64,000 bases of DNA from Rhodanobacter sp. LX-99 (GTDB taxonomy: Bacteria > Pseudomonadota > Gammaproteobacteria > Xanthomonadales > Rhodanobacteraceae). Below, in pieces: positions 55,457 to 64,000 of the stretch. Position 1 is the first letter of the stretch. Every line of letters starts with the position of its first letter. Where the stretch lies: assembly GCF_018599185.1 (NCBI RefSeq), contig NZ_JAHFVL010000004.1, positions 1 to 64,000 of the forward strand, given 5' to 3'. The translations under genes and the position numbers were made by a program. The notes under the pieces are model-generated. The model had not been told where the DNA came from. It ran no database searches and was given only the letters and a program-made list of their open reading frames with translations.

Positions 55457-56086
55457 CTAGTGAAGGTAATCGCTGCCGTCGCTCAGCAAGGCCACGATGC
55501 ACGGCACGAGTCGCTTGCGGCATTCGTGATAGTCGTGCAGTGCGGACTTCAGGGCCGGCATGTCGCGGGCCTGCCAGTGCCGGTTCAATTCCGAAAACTC
55601 TTCGAAGCCGTTCTTGAGCAATCCTTGCGCGGCCCGGCGTATCGGCGCCAGCCGGTCGTTGGCCTGCTTCACGGCATGATGCAGGGACCCGTTGGCTGTC
55701 GCGCGGGCGATCGCGTCGAACAGTTGCCACGTCAGCTTGACCAGGTCGTCGCCAGCGGACGCAGGCTCCAGCTGCTCCATCTTCCGGGCTGCCGGTGCTG
55801 CGTCGATGTCGCATGCCATCAGCAACAGGCGTTCCATCCAGTCGTAGAGATCGCGCATGGCGACTTCGTTGAGCAACGGGACGTGCAGTCCGCTGCGGGC
55901 ATGATCGACCAGCAGGGCTTCGCCGACCAGCCGGTAGAGGGCGAATCGAACGGGCGTGGGGCTGGTGTTGAACTCCGCGGCGACCGTGGCCGGATCGATC
56001 CGCTGCCCGGGCGCGTAGCGCCCCGACCGCAGGGCGCATTTGACTTGTCCGTACACGAATACGCTCTTGGAGTGGGTAGCATCCAT
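55457..56086 (-). CDS. GntR-family transcriptional regulator
   Basis: 209 residues: an N-terminal winged helix (LRSGRYAPGQRIDPATVAAE, FNTSPTPVRFALYRLVGEAL) and a C-terminal helical effector domain of FadR/FCD type. The effector is unknown. The ATG at 56086 is preferred over 56146. A CRP-like site lies 153 bases upstream. The gene is convergent with the H-NS gene, and no metabolic operon adjoins it, so the target is uncertain. Confidence 0.8.
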   Translation of the reverse strand: MDATHSKSVFVYGQVKCALRSGRYAPGQRIDPATVAAEFNTSPTPVRFALYRLVGEALLVDHARSGLHVPLLNEVAMRDLYDWMERLLLMACDIDAAPAARKMEQLEPASAGDDLVKLTWQLFDAIARATANGSLHHAVKQANDRLAPIRRAAQGLLKNGFEEFSELNRHWQARDMPALKSALHDYHECRKRLVPCIVALLSDGSDYLH

Positions 56087-56238
56087 AGCTGAACTCCCTG
56101 TCTGCGGATGCCTCCCGGGCGGGGTGGTACGAGGATCTGGCGTCACGCAAAGGATCGGATCTGCGGCCCGTCCCGGTGGTTGTTTCGAGCTGCCCCTTTA
56201 TGACTGTCTGTGAAATGGCACGCTTACACGTCACCGTG

Positions 56239-56254
56239 TGTGATATGCATCACA
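56239..56254 (-). promoter_or_regulatory. CRP/Clp-like binding site
   Basis: TGTGATATGCATCACA contains both perfect CRP half-sites (TGTGA, six-base spacer, TCACA). It lies upstream of the GntR regulator gene. The gap from 56147 to 56719 contains nothing else that I can support. Confidence 0.65.
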
Positions 56255-56719
56255 GAACATGAGAACTCCATGACGCTCCTTGTGCGCTGGCCATACGGCC
56301 AAGCTGTGTTTCATGCCAGTCACCGTCCTGGTTAGGGCCGCGCCAGCGGCCCTTGTTGCTTGCCAAGCACTCGTCGGTCATCGCGAAAAGGTGCCAAGGA
56401 CAATTTCTGCGCGAAAAGATGTCAGCTATGCGTCTCGCAACCGACGCTGGCGACCTTCGCGATCCGATGCTTCAGGCCTTGCGCTCCGGAGTTTTTTGCC
56501 GGCGCACAAGGGCTGCCGTGATGGCGCGTAGGCCACAGGCCCGGACGCAAGGTACAACCTTTGCGTTCGTCCAAGCGCGGGGGGTAAGGATGTTGGCGTG
56601 CGGGGGCGGTATGGCGGTCGGGCGCCGGCTTGCCCATGGCCGGACTGATCCGGCCTCCTGCGAAAGGACTAGACTGGCCTTGGTAAACGTTCCCGCCCCA
56701 GGGCGTGGAGGGTTTCGGC

Positions 56720-57799
56720 ATGGTGACCTGGGCGTACGCGGCACTCCTGGCATGGTCTGTTGCCATGCCTGCGCCGGCCACGTCGGTTGCGCCGGTCCCC
56801 TCGGTTGCGCCGGTCGCGCCGGCCGTGTCGCCGATGCCGCGCCCGGAGCAGGTCATGGCGGTGCCGCCGGAGTTGCGTGCGCTGCTGCAGCAACAGGTCA
56901 TCGATGCCAGCGGTTCCGGAAGGTCGCGACTGGAACGGCTGGTGGGCTTCCTGTTCCAGAAGTCGGGCCTGGGCATGGAGTATTCGGCCGACGCCACGTT
57001 GACCGTCGAACAGGCCTACCGCACACGCAAGGCCAACTGCCTGACCTTCACCCTGCTGACCGTGGCGCTGGCGCACGAGTCCGGCTTGCGGGCCTACGGG
57101 CAGGAGCTTGACGACGTCGTGGCCTGGCGCGTGGGCAACGACATCGTCTACCGGTTCAACCACGTCAACGCGGGCATCACCATCGGTCGCTCGCGCCTCA
57201 CGGTGGACGTGGCGCGGGATCTGGTGATGTCGCGCAAACCACCCGAGCCGATTTCCGACCAGCACCTGCTGGCGCTCTACTACAACAACCGCGCCGCCGA
57301 GCTGCTTGCCGCTGCCTCGCCAGCGGCGGCCGCTCCGTACATGGCCATGGCGTTGCAGCTGGCCCCGCGCTATGCCAGCGCCTGGGCCAATGCCGGCGTG
57401 TTGCGCCTGCGCGAGGGCGATCCGCGAGGGGCCGAACGCGATTACCTGAAGGCGCTGGCGCTCGACCCGGCGAACGCGGGTGCGCTGATGAACCTGGTGG
57501 CGCTGTACCGGAACAACGGCGACGAGGCGCGCCGCGCCATCTATGCGCGGCGTCTCGAGAAGGTCCAGGTGAAAGATCCGTACTTCCAGTTCCTGCAGGC
57601 CGAGGACAATGAGCGGCAGGGCGATTACGCGGGTGCCGTGCAGCACTACCGGCGGGCCATCCGCCTTTATGACGGCGACTCGCGTTTCTACGTCGGACTG
57701 GCCCGCGCTTACCGGCAACTGGGCGAGGAGCGCCACGCACGGCGAGCCATGAACCGTGCCGCCGCGCTCAGCCGCAGCAGCGCCGCGGGCAGGAACTAG
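56720..57799 (+). CDS. Exported transglutaminase-like/TPR protein
   Basis: 359 residues. A short hydrophobic N-terminus with a Pro/Val/Ala-rich linker leads into a transglutaminase-like segment (about 75-165) where the Cys is in TRKANCLTFTLLTVALAHE. Four to five TPR repeats follow (about 185-350, e.g. ALQLAPRYASAWANAGVLRL). It is probably periplasmic or membrane-tethered and may bind other proteins. The exact role is unknown. GGAGGG precedes ATG 56720. Confidence 0.7.
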   Translation: MVTWAYAALLAWSVAMPAPATSVAPVPSVAPVAPAVSPMPRPEQVMAVPPELRALLQQQVIDASGSGRSRLERLVGFLFQKSGLGMEYSADATLTVEQAYRTRKANCLTFTLLTVALAHESGLRAYGQELDDVVAWRVGNDIVYRFNHVNAGITIGRSRLTVDVARDLVMSRKPPEPISDQHLLALYYNNRAAELLAAASPAAAAPYMAMALQLAPRYASAWANAGVLRLREGDPRGAERDYLKALALDPANAGALMNLVALYRNNGDEARRAIYARRLEKVQVKDPYFQFLQAEDNERQGDYAGAVQHYRRAIRLYDGDSRFYVGLARAYRQLGEERHARRAMNRAAALSRSSAAGRN

Positions 57800-57880
57800 G
57801 GTCGAGCCAAAGTCGGAGTGTGCCTTTCGGGCGGGCCAGGCGGGTTGGAGAAGCTGGCCGGATCGGCGCCCCGTTCGTCT

Positions 57881-58795
57881 TCAGTAGAAGCGGATGCCCG
57901 GCCTGAGAACGAACTGGAAGATCAGCAGCAACCCCAGGGCCGCGGCGCACAGGTAGGCGAGCGACGGGGCGGCCGAGGTTCCGTTGGCCCTCGCTTCGCG
58001 CACGCGCCAGGCTCCCGCCTGGATCCAGGGGACGCCGGCAAGCAGCACCAGCAAGGGCACGACGAGGACCTCGAGCAGTTCGCGCGGAATGCGGAACGGG
58101 ATGACCAGCGCCGTTGCGAGCAGCGCCGGCAGCGTGATGACGCGGAACACGAAACGCGTGCGGGAGCCGGGGCCCTCGATGTGCTCGCGTACAGGGGCGA
58201 GTTCGATCGCCGGACGCCGCAGTTGCAACGCGATGACCGGCATCAGGCCCAGGACGAGCAGGCCCGCGCCGATGCGCGCGGTTTCGCCGAAGTGCAGGTA
58301 GCTCATCGCCATGCCGACGTCGCTGCCCGGGCTCAGCGACCCGATGACGACCTGCGGCAGCGCCATGAAGCAGCCGCAGTACGCCATCCAGTACAGGAAC
58401 AACCGGATGCCGTCCGATCGTTCCCGCGGCCGGCCGAGCAGCCACAGGCAGAACAGGCCGACGGACAGGGTCGCCAGCGCGCCGGTGCCCTGGAACAGGC
58501 CGGCAAGCGGATTCGTGCCTTCCCAGCTGTGGTTGTTGTGGTACAGGGTGGGGCGCAGGCCCGGCGTGAGTGCCTTGGGGAGCACCAGGAGCAGTTCCTG
58601 GATGAAGAACGTCAGGTTGAACGCGAGCACATAGAGCAGCGTCGACGCCGCCGTGAGCCGCCAGCTTCCGGCGGTGGCGGCATGGTCGCCATGTGCGCGG
58701 CGAGCGGATACGACGCCGGCCATCCCCAACGCCAGTGGAGCCGCAACGATCGTCAGCGCCGAGGCGGCGAGGATCAGTATCGGTCCGGCAGTCAT
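57881..58795 (-). CDS. Uncharacterised multi-spanning membrane protein
   Basis: 304 residues with about eight hydrophobic segments (e.g. GPILILAASALTIVAAPLAL, LLVLGLMPVIALQL, LLVVPLLVLLAGV-like stretches). One loop contains the polar LYHNNHSWEG. No transporter or enzyme signature is recognised. The ATG at 58795 has GGGAGA upstream. It is convergent with the TPR gene and divergent from the DUF3016 gene. Confidence 0.65.
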   Translation of the reverse strand: MTAGPILILAASALTIVAAPLALGMAGVVSARRAHGDHAATAGSWRLTAASTLLYVLAFNLTFFIQELLLVLPKALTPGLRPTLYHNNHSWEGTNPLAGLFQGTGALATLSVGLFCLWLLGRPRERSDGIRLFLYWMAYCGCFMALPQVVIGSLSPGSDVGMAMSYLHFGETARIGAGLLVLGLMPVIALQLRRPAIELAPVREHIEGPGSRTRFVFRVITLPALLATALVIPFRIPRELLEVLVVPLLVLLAGVPWIQAGAWRVREARANGTSAAPSLAYLCAAALGLLLIFQFVLRPGIRFY

Positions 58796-58982
58796 GATCC
58801 GCGGTCTCCCGAAATGCCAGGGGACATTCTGTCGGTGCATGCCCGCACGGTCGATATGCCGTCGGTCACGTGGAGTCCCCGCAACGGGAAAGCCGCCGAC
58901 CTGCCTTGCGGGCCGGACGTATACTGATCCCCGCTGCTCCGCCGCCGCGACAGGCGGCCTGTTCCGCTACGGGAGATCCGCC

Positions 58983-59495
58983 ATGAAATCTTCCCTGTTC
59001 CGCCTGCTGTGCCTCGCCTGCCTGACCCTTGTTTCGGTGAGCGCATGGGCGGTGACGCCACCGGACAACGTCAGCGTTCGCTACAAGGATCCCCAGCACT
59101 TCACCGAGGCCAAGCGCAGTTTCGGCTTGCACCTGACCCAACCCGACGCCTACCTGGAGCCGCTCAGGACCTACATCGCCCAGCGCGCCTCGCGCGTGCT
59201 GGCGCCCGGCCAGCGGCTGGACATCGAGGTGACCGACGTGGATCGCGCCGGCGAATACGAGCGCTGGCGGGGGCCCGACTTCGACGACGTGCGCATCATC
59301 AAGGACGTCTATCCGCCGCGCATCGACCTGAACTTCACCTTGTACGGCGCCGACGGCAAGGTGCTGCGCCAGGGCAGCCGCAAATTGCGTGACGCGGCGT
59401 TTCTCAGCCGCGGTTCGCCGGTGGATCAGGATTCGCTGCGCTACGAGAAATCCCTGATCGATCTCTGGCTGCGCAAGGGTGCCGGGGAGCTTTGA
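58983..59495 (+). CDS. DUF3016 periplasmic protein
   Basis: 170 residues with a clear signal peptide (cleavage after AWA). The mature part contains the DUF3016 signature (VSVRYKDPQHFTEAK, GPDFDDVRIIKDVYPPRIDL). Function is unknown; the family is common in gammaproteobacteria. It is a single gene with no operon partner visible. Confidence 0.82.
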   Translation: MKSSLFRLLCLACLTLVSVSAWAVTPPDNVSVRYKDPQHFTEAKRSFGLHLTQPDAYLEPLRTYIAQRASRVLAPGQRLDIEVTDVDRAGEYERWRGPDFDDVRIIKDVYPPRIDLNFTLYGADGKVLRQGSRKLRDAAFLSRGSPVDQDSLRYEKSLIDLWLRKGAGEL

Positions 59496-59543
59496 GGGGG
59501 CATCGCTGGGCGGCAACTGTTGCCGCCGTTGATCGTCGAGTGA

Positions 59544-59951
59544 TCACGGCTCACGGCGGGAAGTGATCGCCACCCCCGCCAGCAGGGATTTCGTGACCGG
59601 TGTCTTGCCTGCCACGTCGAGCAGGCGGGCCCATTGCTCGTCGCTGAGGGGGTTCGACGTCGCAAGCACGCGCCGGATGCTTGTTCCCGTGTCCTCGCTT
59701 TTTGAAAGCTCCAGGTCGACGTGGATCTCTCCCACGTCCCAGCCCTTCTTTTCGGCGTACATCTGCAGGGTCATCGCCGTGCACGCCCCCAGGCTCGCCA
59801 GCAGGTAGTCGTAGGGCGCGGGGCCGGCATCCTGGCCGCCGTGCAATGCGGGTTCGTCGGCAACCAGGTCGTGCCTGCCGGTGGTGATGACCGTTCGATA
59901 ATGCGTGGAAGTGGACTTCGCGCTTGCGCTGGAAATTGGTTTCGGGTGCAT
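59544..59951 (-). CDS. OsmC-family peroxiredoxin-like protein
   Basis: 135-residue thiol-dependent peroxidase fold. The catalytic region is LASLGACTAMTLQMYAEKKG with the first Cys. The second Cys, usually about 60 residues later, is not found; the corresponding region reads LDVAGKTPVTKSLLAG. It is therefore an OsmC/Ohr relative, possibly with a single active Cys. Convergent with the DUF3016 gene. Confidence 0.82.
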   Translation of the reverse strand: MHPKPISSASAKSTSTHYRTVITTGRHDLVADEPALHGGQDAGPAPYDYLLASLGACTAMTLQMYAEKKGWDVGEIHVDLELSKSEDTGTSIRRVLATSNPLSDEQWARLLDVAGKTPVTKSLLAGVAITSRREP

Positions 59952-60256
59952 AAGGATTCCTCCATGTCAGGGTGCGAACCGGGTCAGAGCCCCCTGCTCG
60001 TCCGCTGGAATACTACGGCCCCTGGGGCGCGTCGTGCTGCCCGGCTTCAACTGCAAGTTGCAGCCCGCAAGGTGCCACATCGCGGCGCCTTGTCTCGCCT
60101 GATGTGACGCCGTTCGCGCTGCTTCACCCATCGGCGGGCCTGTGCCGCAGTAGCATGTGTGCCGGGGGAGTGGACATCGGCGCAGTCCGCGTGCCTCGGC
60201 GGAAATCACGCGCGTGTAAAGTGTCAGGCGAATGCTCCAGACAGTCGAGGCTCCCC

Positions 60257-62875
60257 ATGGTCCGTAGCGGATGGTTGTGGTTGATGTGCGTCGTGCTGGC
60301 CACGGTCGACGGCGGCGGCGCCGCGCAGGCAGCCGACGCGCAAGCGGCGAAAGACGCCCGGTCTTCGGCGGCGCCATCCTTCAGCGAGCGCGTGCCGGAA
60401 CCGACGCACTATGCGGACTGGCCGGCGATCGAGAGCCGATTGCCGGCCGATCCCGCGCTCGAAGCACGCGTGCGAAAGATTGTGGCGAGCATGAGTCTCG
60501 CCCAGAAAATCGGTCAGATGACGCAGGCCGAGATCAAGTCGATCACGCCGGCCCAGGTGACGAAATACCACATCGGCTCGGTGCTCAATGGCGGCGGCTC
60601 CTGGCCCGGTGGGAACAAGCACGCCGGGATCGGGGATTGGCTGGCGCTGTCCGACCGCTACTACGATGCGTCGATGGCGACCGACGCGGCGATCAAGGTG
60701 CCGATCATCTGGGGCATCGACGCCGTGCATGGGGACAACAATGTGTTCGGGGCCACGATGTTCCCGCACAACATCGGCCTGGGTGCGGCGCACGACCCGG
60801 CCTTGATCGAAGCCATCGGCGCGGCGACCGCCAGGGCGGTACGCGCCACCGGCGTCGAATGGGTGTTCGCGCCGACCCTCGCCGTTGCGCAGAACGCCCG
60901 CTGGGGCCGCACCTACGAAAGTTTTTCCACCGAGGGTCCGCTGGTGCGCGCGTATGCGCGCGCCTACGTGACCGGGCTGCAGGGCGGCTTCGGCGACCAC
61001 AACGTGATGGCGACCGCCAAGCATTTCATCGGCGACGGCGCGACGCACAACGGCACGGACCAGGGCGACGCCAGGGTCAGCCAGAACGACATGATCAACG
61101 TGCACGGCGCGGGTTACTTCGGCGCGCTCGAGGCCGGCGTGCAGAGCGTGATGGCGTCCTACAGCAGCTGGAACGATGTGGCCGCCGGCGTCGACTACGG
61201 AAAAATGTCGGGTGCGCGCGCCTTGTTGACGGGTGCGCTGAAGGACAAGATGGGCTTCCAGGGCTTTGTCGTTTCCGACTGGAATGCCATCGGCCAGTTG
61301 CCGGGATGCACCAATGCCAGTTGCCCGCAGGCGATCAATGCCGGCATCGACATGGTGATGGTGCCCGATGACTGGCAGGCCTTCATCGCGAACACCACCC
61401 GCCAGGTCGAGAACGGCGAGATCCCGATGGCGCGCATCGACGACGCCGTCAGCCGGATCGTTCGCGCCAAGTTGCGCATGGGCCTGTTCGGCAAGCGGCC
61501 GTCGCAACGGGCAGGCGCCGGCGACGCCGGATCATTGCAGAGCCGCGAGCTGGCGCGGCGTGCCGTTCGCGAATCGCTGGTCCTGTTGAAGAACAATCAC
61601 GGCGTGCTGCCCTTGAAGCCGGGGTCGAAGATCCTGGTCGTGGGAAAGAGCGCCGACAGCCTGTCCAACCAGACCGGCGGCTGGTCGCTGACCTGGCAGG
61701 GCACGGGCAACGGCAATGCCGACTTCCCCCACGGCGAAACGATCCTGGCCGGGCTGCGCCAGGCGGCCGGTCCGGCGAACGTCACCTACAGCGAAACGGC
61801 ACAGGGCGTGGATCTCACGCCCTTCGACGCCATCATTGCGGTGATCGGCGAGACGCCGTACGCGGAGACCATGGGCGACATCATGCCGTCGGCCACGCTG
61901 CGGCACAGCGACCGCTACCCGGAGGACCTGGCCGTCTTGCAAACCGTGGCCAAGGGCCACAAGCCCGTCGTTACCGTGTTGGTGGCGGGGCGCCCGCTCT
62001 ACGTCAACAATCTGCTCAATCTCTCCGACGCGTTCGTGGCCGCCTGGCTGCCCGGGACCGAAGGCGAGGGCGTGGCGGACGTGCTGTTCTCAGGCCATTC
62101 CGGCGCGGGTGCCTACGACTTCAGCGGAACACTCGCCATGCCGTGGCCGGGCGTACCTTGTCCCGACGCGGGCGACAGCGGGATCAAGGCGACCCGCTGG
62201 CTGTTCGCGCCCGGCTACGGGCTGCATTATTCCGGCAAGCATGAGATGGCCACGCTGCCCACCTATCCCGCCGTCGACGCGTGCGCCGGAGCGTCGGTGC
62301 TGTCGGTGTTTCACACGCTTGCCGTGCCGCCGTTCTCGCTCTACCTGGCCGATGAGAACCCGGAGCATCCCGCGCACGACATCGGTTCCGATCTGAACGC
62401 CGTCACCGAGTGGCCGGCCGGCCATCCGGTGCTGCGCCTGCGCACGGTCCAGGTCAACACCCAGCAGGACGCCAAGTCCGTCACCTGGCTCGGCGCCGGC
62501 CGGTTCTTCGCGCGGAGCGCCCAGCCAAGGAGCCTGATGCCGCTGGTGTCCGCCCACGCCGCCTTGCAGTTCGACGTGGTGATCGCCACGCCCGCCAAAG
62601 GGCCGGTGAAGGTGTACATGGGGTGTGGCGACCGCTGCACGGGGAGTGTCGATCTTGCGCACACCTTCGCCACCTACGCGAACGGCGCCCGCCACACCGT
62701 ATCGATTCCGCTGGAGTGCTTCGTCAAGAGCGGCGCCGACCTATCGCGCGTCGACGTGCCGTTCGGCGTGCTGGCAGCGCCGCCGTTTTCCGCCGCGTTT
62801 GCCGACGTGAAAATCGTCGCGGGCACGAGGGATGGACGTACCGACTTGCCATGCGCAAGCCTGGATGCTCCGTGA
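60257..62875 (+). CDS. Exported GH3 beta-glucosidase (exo-beta-glucanase)
   Basis: 872-residue glycoside hydrolase family 3 enzyme. A signal peptide (ending AAQAA) is followed by the (beta/alpha)8 domain with GIDAVHGDNN, KHFIGDGAT and the nucleophile Asp in VVSDWNAIG. The alpha/beta-sandwich domain follows (LVLLKNNHGVLPLKPG, ILVVGKSADS). A C-terminal extra domain of about 180 residues matches the ExoP-like architecture of marine and soil glucanases. It probably releases glucose from beta-glucans in the periplasm. Start ATG 60257 has GAGG upstream; the gap 59952-60256 shows nothing. Confidence 0.9.
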   Translation: MVRSGWLWLMCVVLATVDGGGAAQAADAQAAKDARSSAAPSFSERVPEPTHYADWPAIESRLPADPALEARVRKIVASMSLAQKIGQMTQAEIKSITPAQVTKYHIGSVLNGGGSWPGGNKHAGIGDWLALSDRYYDASMATDAAIKVPIIWGIDAVHGDNNVFGATMFPHNIGLGAAHDPALIEAIGAATARAVRATGVEWVFAPTLAVAQNARWGRTYESFSTEGPLVRAYARAYVTGLQGGFGDHNVMATAKHFIGDGATHNGTDQGDARVSQNDMINVHGAGYFGALEAGVQSVMASYSSWNDVAAGVDYGKMSGARALLTGALKDKMGFQGFVVSDWNAIGQLPGCTNASCPQAINAGIDMVMVPDDWQAFIANTTRQVENGEIPMARIDDAVSRIVRAKLRMGLFGKRPSQRAGAGDAGSLQSRELARRAVRESLVLLKNNHGVLPLKPGSKILVVGKSADSLSNQTGGWSLTWQGTGNGNADFPHGETILAGLRQAAGPANVTYSETAQGVDLTPFDAIIAVIGETPYAETMGDIMPSATLRHSDRYPEDLAVLQTVAKGHKPVVTVLVAGRPLYVNNLLNLSDAFVAAWLPGTEGEGVADVLFSGHSGAGAYDFSGTLAMPWPGVPCPDAGDSGIKATRWLFAPGYGLHYSGKHEMATLPTYPAVDACAGASVLSVFHTLAVPPFSLYLADENPEHPAHDIGSDLNAVTEWPAGHPVLRLRTVQVNTQQDAKSVTWLGAGRFFARSAQPRSLMPLVSAHAALQFDVVIATPAKGPVKVYMGCGDRCTGSVDLAHTFATYANGARHTVSIPLECFVKSGADLSRVDVPFGVLAAPPFSAAFADVKIVAGTRDGRTDLPCASLDAP

Positions 62876-62929
62876 GCGTGGGGTTGTCGCAACTGAACCG
62901 CACCGTGGGCGATGGGCTTAGTGCGCACC

Positions 62930-64000
62930 ATGGATGAGCACAAAGGCGTTCCCGGCTGGATGGCCATTGCTTGCATCGCCCTGATCAGCCTGCTCGCGCT
63001 GGTGGCCCTTTATGCGTCGCGCCGCGAGCCTTCCACGGTAAGGGCCGAAGTTACCGTGACGCCGCATCCGGCAGCGGCCCCGATCAGGCTGTGGTTGAGC
63101 ACGGCGGATCGCCGGCTGCGCCTGGCGCGGCAGCCCGACATCGAGAAGAGTGCCGGCGAGTCGCTGCCCACCGACGTGGTCATCGACATCGGCAAGAAAT
63201 ACCAATCCATCGTCGGCTTCGGGGCAGCGTTGACGGACTCGTCGGCGTGGTTGCTTCAGAACAAGCTGAACGAGGGGCAGCGCGATGCATTGTTGCGCGA
63301 ACTGTTCGGTCCACCGCCCGGCCTCAATCTGAACATGGCGCGCCTGACCATCGGCGCCTCGGATTTTTCGCTGCAGCACTACACCCTGGACGATCTTCCC
63401 GCCGGCGAGGTCGATCCGCAGTTGCTGCATTTCAACGTCGCCTCCAATCTGCGCGACGTGATACCGACCGTGCGCGAGGTCCTGTCCGTCAACCCGCAGC
63501 TGCGCATCATCGCGTCGCCATGGAGCGCCCCGGCGTGGATGAAGACCAGCGCGAACCTGATCGGCGGGGAGCTGCTGCCGCAGTTCGAAAGCGCGTACGC
63601 GGACTATCTCGTCAAGTACCTCGACACCTACCGCGGGTACGGCATCCCCATCTTCGCCCTGACCTTGCAGAACGAGCCGGGCTTCGTGCCGGTGACCTAC
63701 CCGGGCATGGAAGTGCCCGCGGCCACGCGGGCGCGCATCATCGCGCAGTATCTCGGCCCGGCGCTGGCAAGCCGCAAGCCGAGAACACGCATTCTCGGCT
63801 GGGACCACAACTGGGATGCGCCGGAACAACCCCTGGGCGTGCTGGCCGATCCCGATGCGGCGCGCTATGTCGACGGCATTGCCTGGCACTGCTACAGCGG
63901 CACCCCGTCTGCGCAGAGCGATGTGCATCGCGCGTATCCCGGGAAGGATGCCTACATCACCGAGTGCTCGGGCGGCGACTGGGAGTCCGCGCGAAACGGC
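62930..64000 (+). CDS. GH30 glycosidase (glucosylceramidase/beta-1,6-glucanase type), partial
   Basis: The frame is open to the window edge (357 codons) and the 3' end is missing. An N-terminal membrane segment or signal anchor (GWMAIACIALISLLALVALY) precedes the catalytic domain. GH30 hallmarks are YQSIVGFGAALTDSSAW, the acid/base Glu in TLQNEPGF and the nucleophile Glu in AYITECSGGDW. It follows the GH3 gene after 54 bases and likely works with it on beta-glucan. The start could also be the in-frame ATG at 62912. Confidence 0.88.
   Translation, partial: MDEHKGVPGWMAIACIALISLLALVALYASRREPSTVRAEVTVTPHPAAAPIRLWLSTADRRLRLARQPDIEKSAGESLPTDVVIDIGKKYQSIVGFGAALTDSSAWLLQNKLNEGQRDALLRELFGPPPGLNLNMARLTIGASDFSLQHYTLDDLPAGEVDPQLLHFNVASNLRDVIPTVREVLSVNPQLRIIASPWSAPAWMKTSANLIGGELLPQFESAYADYLVKYLDTYRGYGIPIFALTLQNEPGFVPVTYPGMEVPAATRARIIAQYLGPALASRKPRTRILGWDHNWDAPEQPLGVLADPDAARYVDGIAWHCYSGTPSAQSDVHRAYPGKDAYITECSGGDWESARNG

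Overview
The window looks like chromosomal DNA of a high-GC gammaproteobacterium, most likely a xanthomonad of the Rhodanobacter/Dyella/Luteibacter kind. This is inferred from base composition, from the mreBCD-mrdAB-mltB-rlpA-dacC-ybeD-lipB-lipA gene order, from a class II ribonucleotide reductase split into NrdJa and NrdJb, and from the many TonB receptors. No species call can be made from the sequence alone.

Positions 1-31,200 are mostly core genome. A 5S rRNA tail and terminator are followed by glpK and a PfkB-type sugar/nucleoside kinase. Then comes a long + strand cell-wall and lipoate block: mreB, mreC, mreD, mrdA, rodA, mltB, rlpA, dacC, ybeD, lipB, lipA, prc. The gap between mreB and mreC is filled exactly by a roughly 265-nt sequence able to fold into a three-way junction that buries the mreC ribosome-binding region. 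A - strand accessory group follows (Asp/Asn-hydroxylase-like TPR protein, TPR sulfotransferase, TonB receptor, decayed second hydroxylase). After it come housekeeping genes: an M1 aminopeptidase lipoprotein, an M17 aminopeptidase, a HAD hydrolase, a PstS-like/LysM fusion and a DegQ-type protease.

Positions 31,300-36,500 encode the B12-dependent ribonucleotide reductase. NrdJa is interrupted by a 374-residue LAGLIDADG intein placed immediately before the predicted thiyl-radical cysteine. A histone-H1-like Lys/Ala-rich protein lies between NrdJa and NrdJb.

Positions 36,600-46,980 are a defence island. An orphan DarG antitoxin is preceded by only the last 30 codons of what looks like DarT. Two 100-bp direct repeats sit exactly where DarT and a Vsr gene are truncated. 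A C5 methyltransferase and an intact Vsr sit opposite an operon encoding a two-headed GHKL ATPase/kinase, a receiver-domain protein and an unknown protein. An Mrr-like nuclease and two duplicated XRE regulators follow.

Positions 47,000-54,540 form a complete lasso-peptide locus: TonB receptor with STN domain and lasso isopeptidase on +, and cyclase, leader-binding/protease protein and a 46-codon precursor gene on -. The precursor predicts a 20-residue core with a seven-residue G1-E7 ring, a rare ring size known from the xanthomonins. This and the kinase-linked restriction locus are the best candidates for undescribed systems.

The remainder holds an H-NS-family protein, a GntR regulator with a CRP-like site upstream, a transglutaminase-like/TPR protein, a membrane protein, a DUF3016 protein, an OsmC protein, and a GH3 plus truncated GH30 glycosidase pair running off the right edge.
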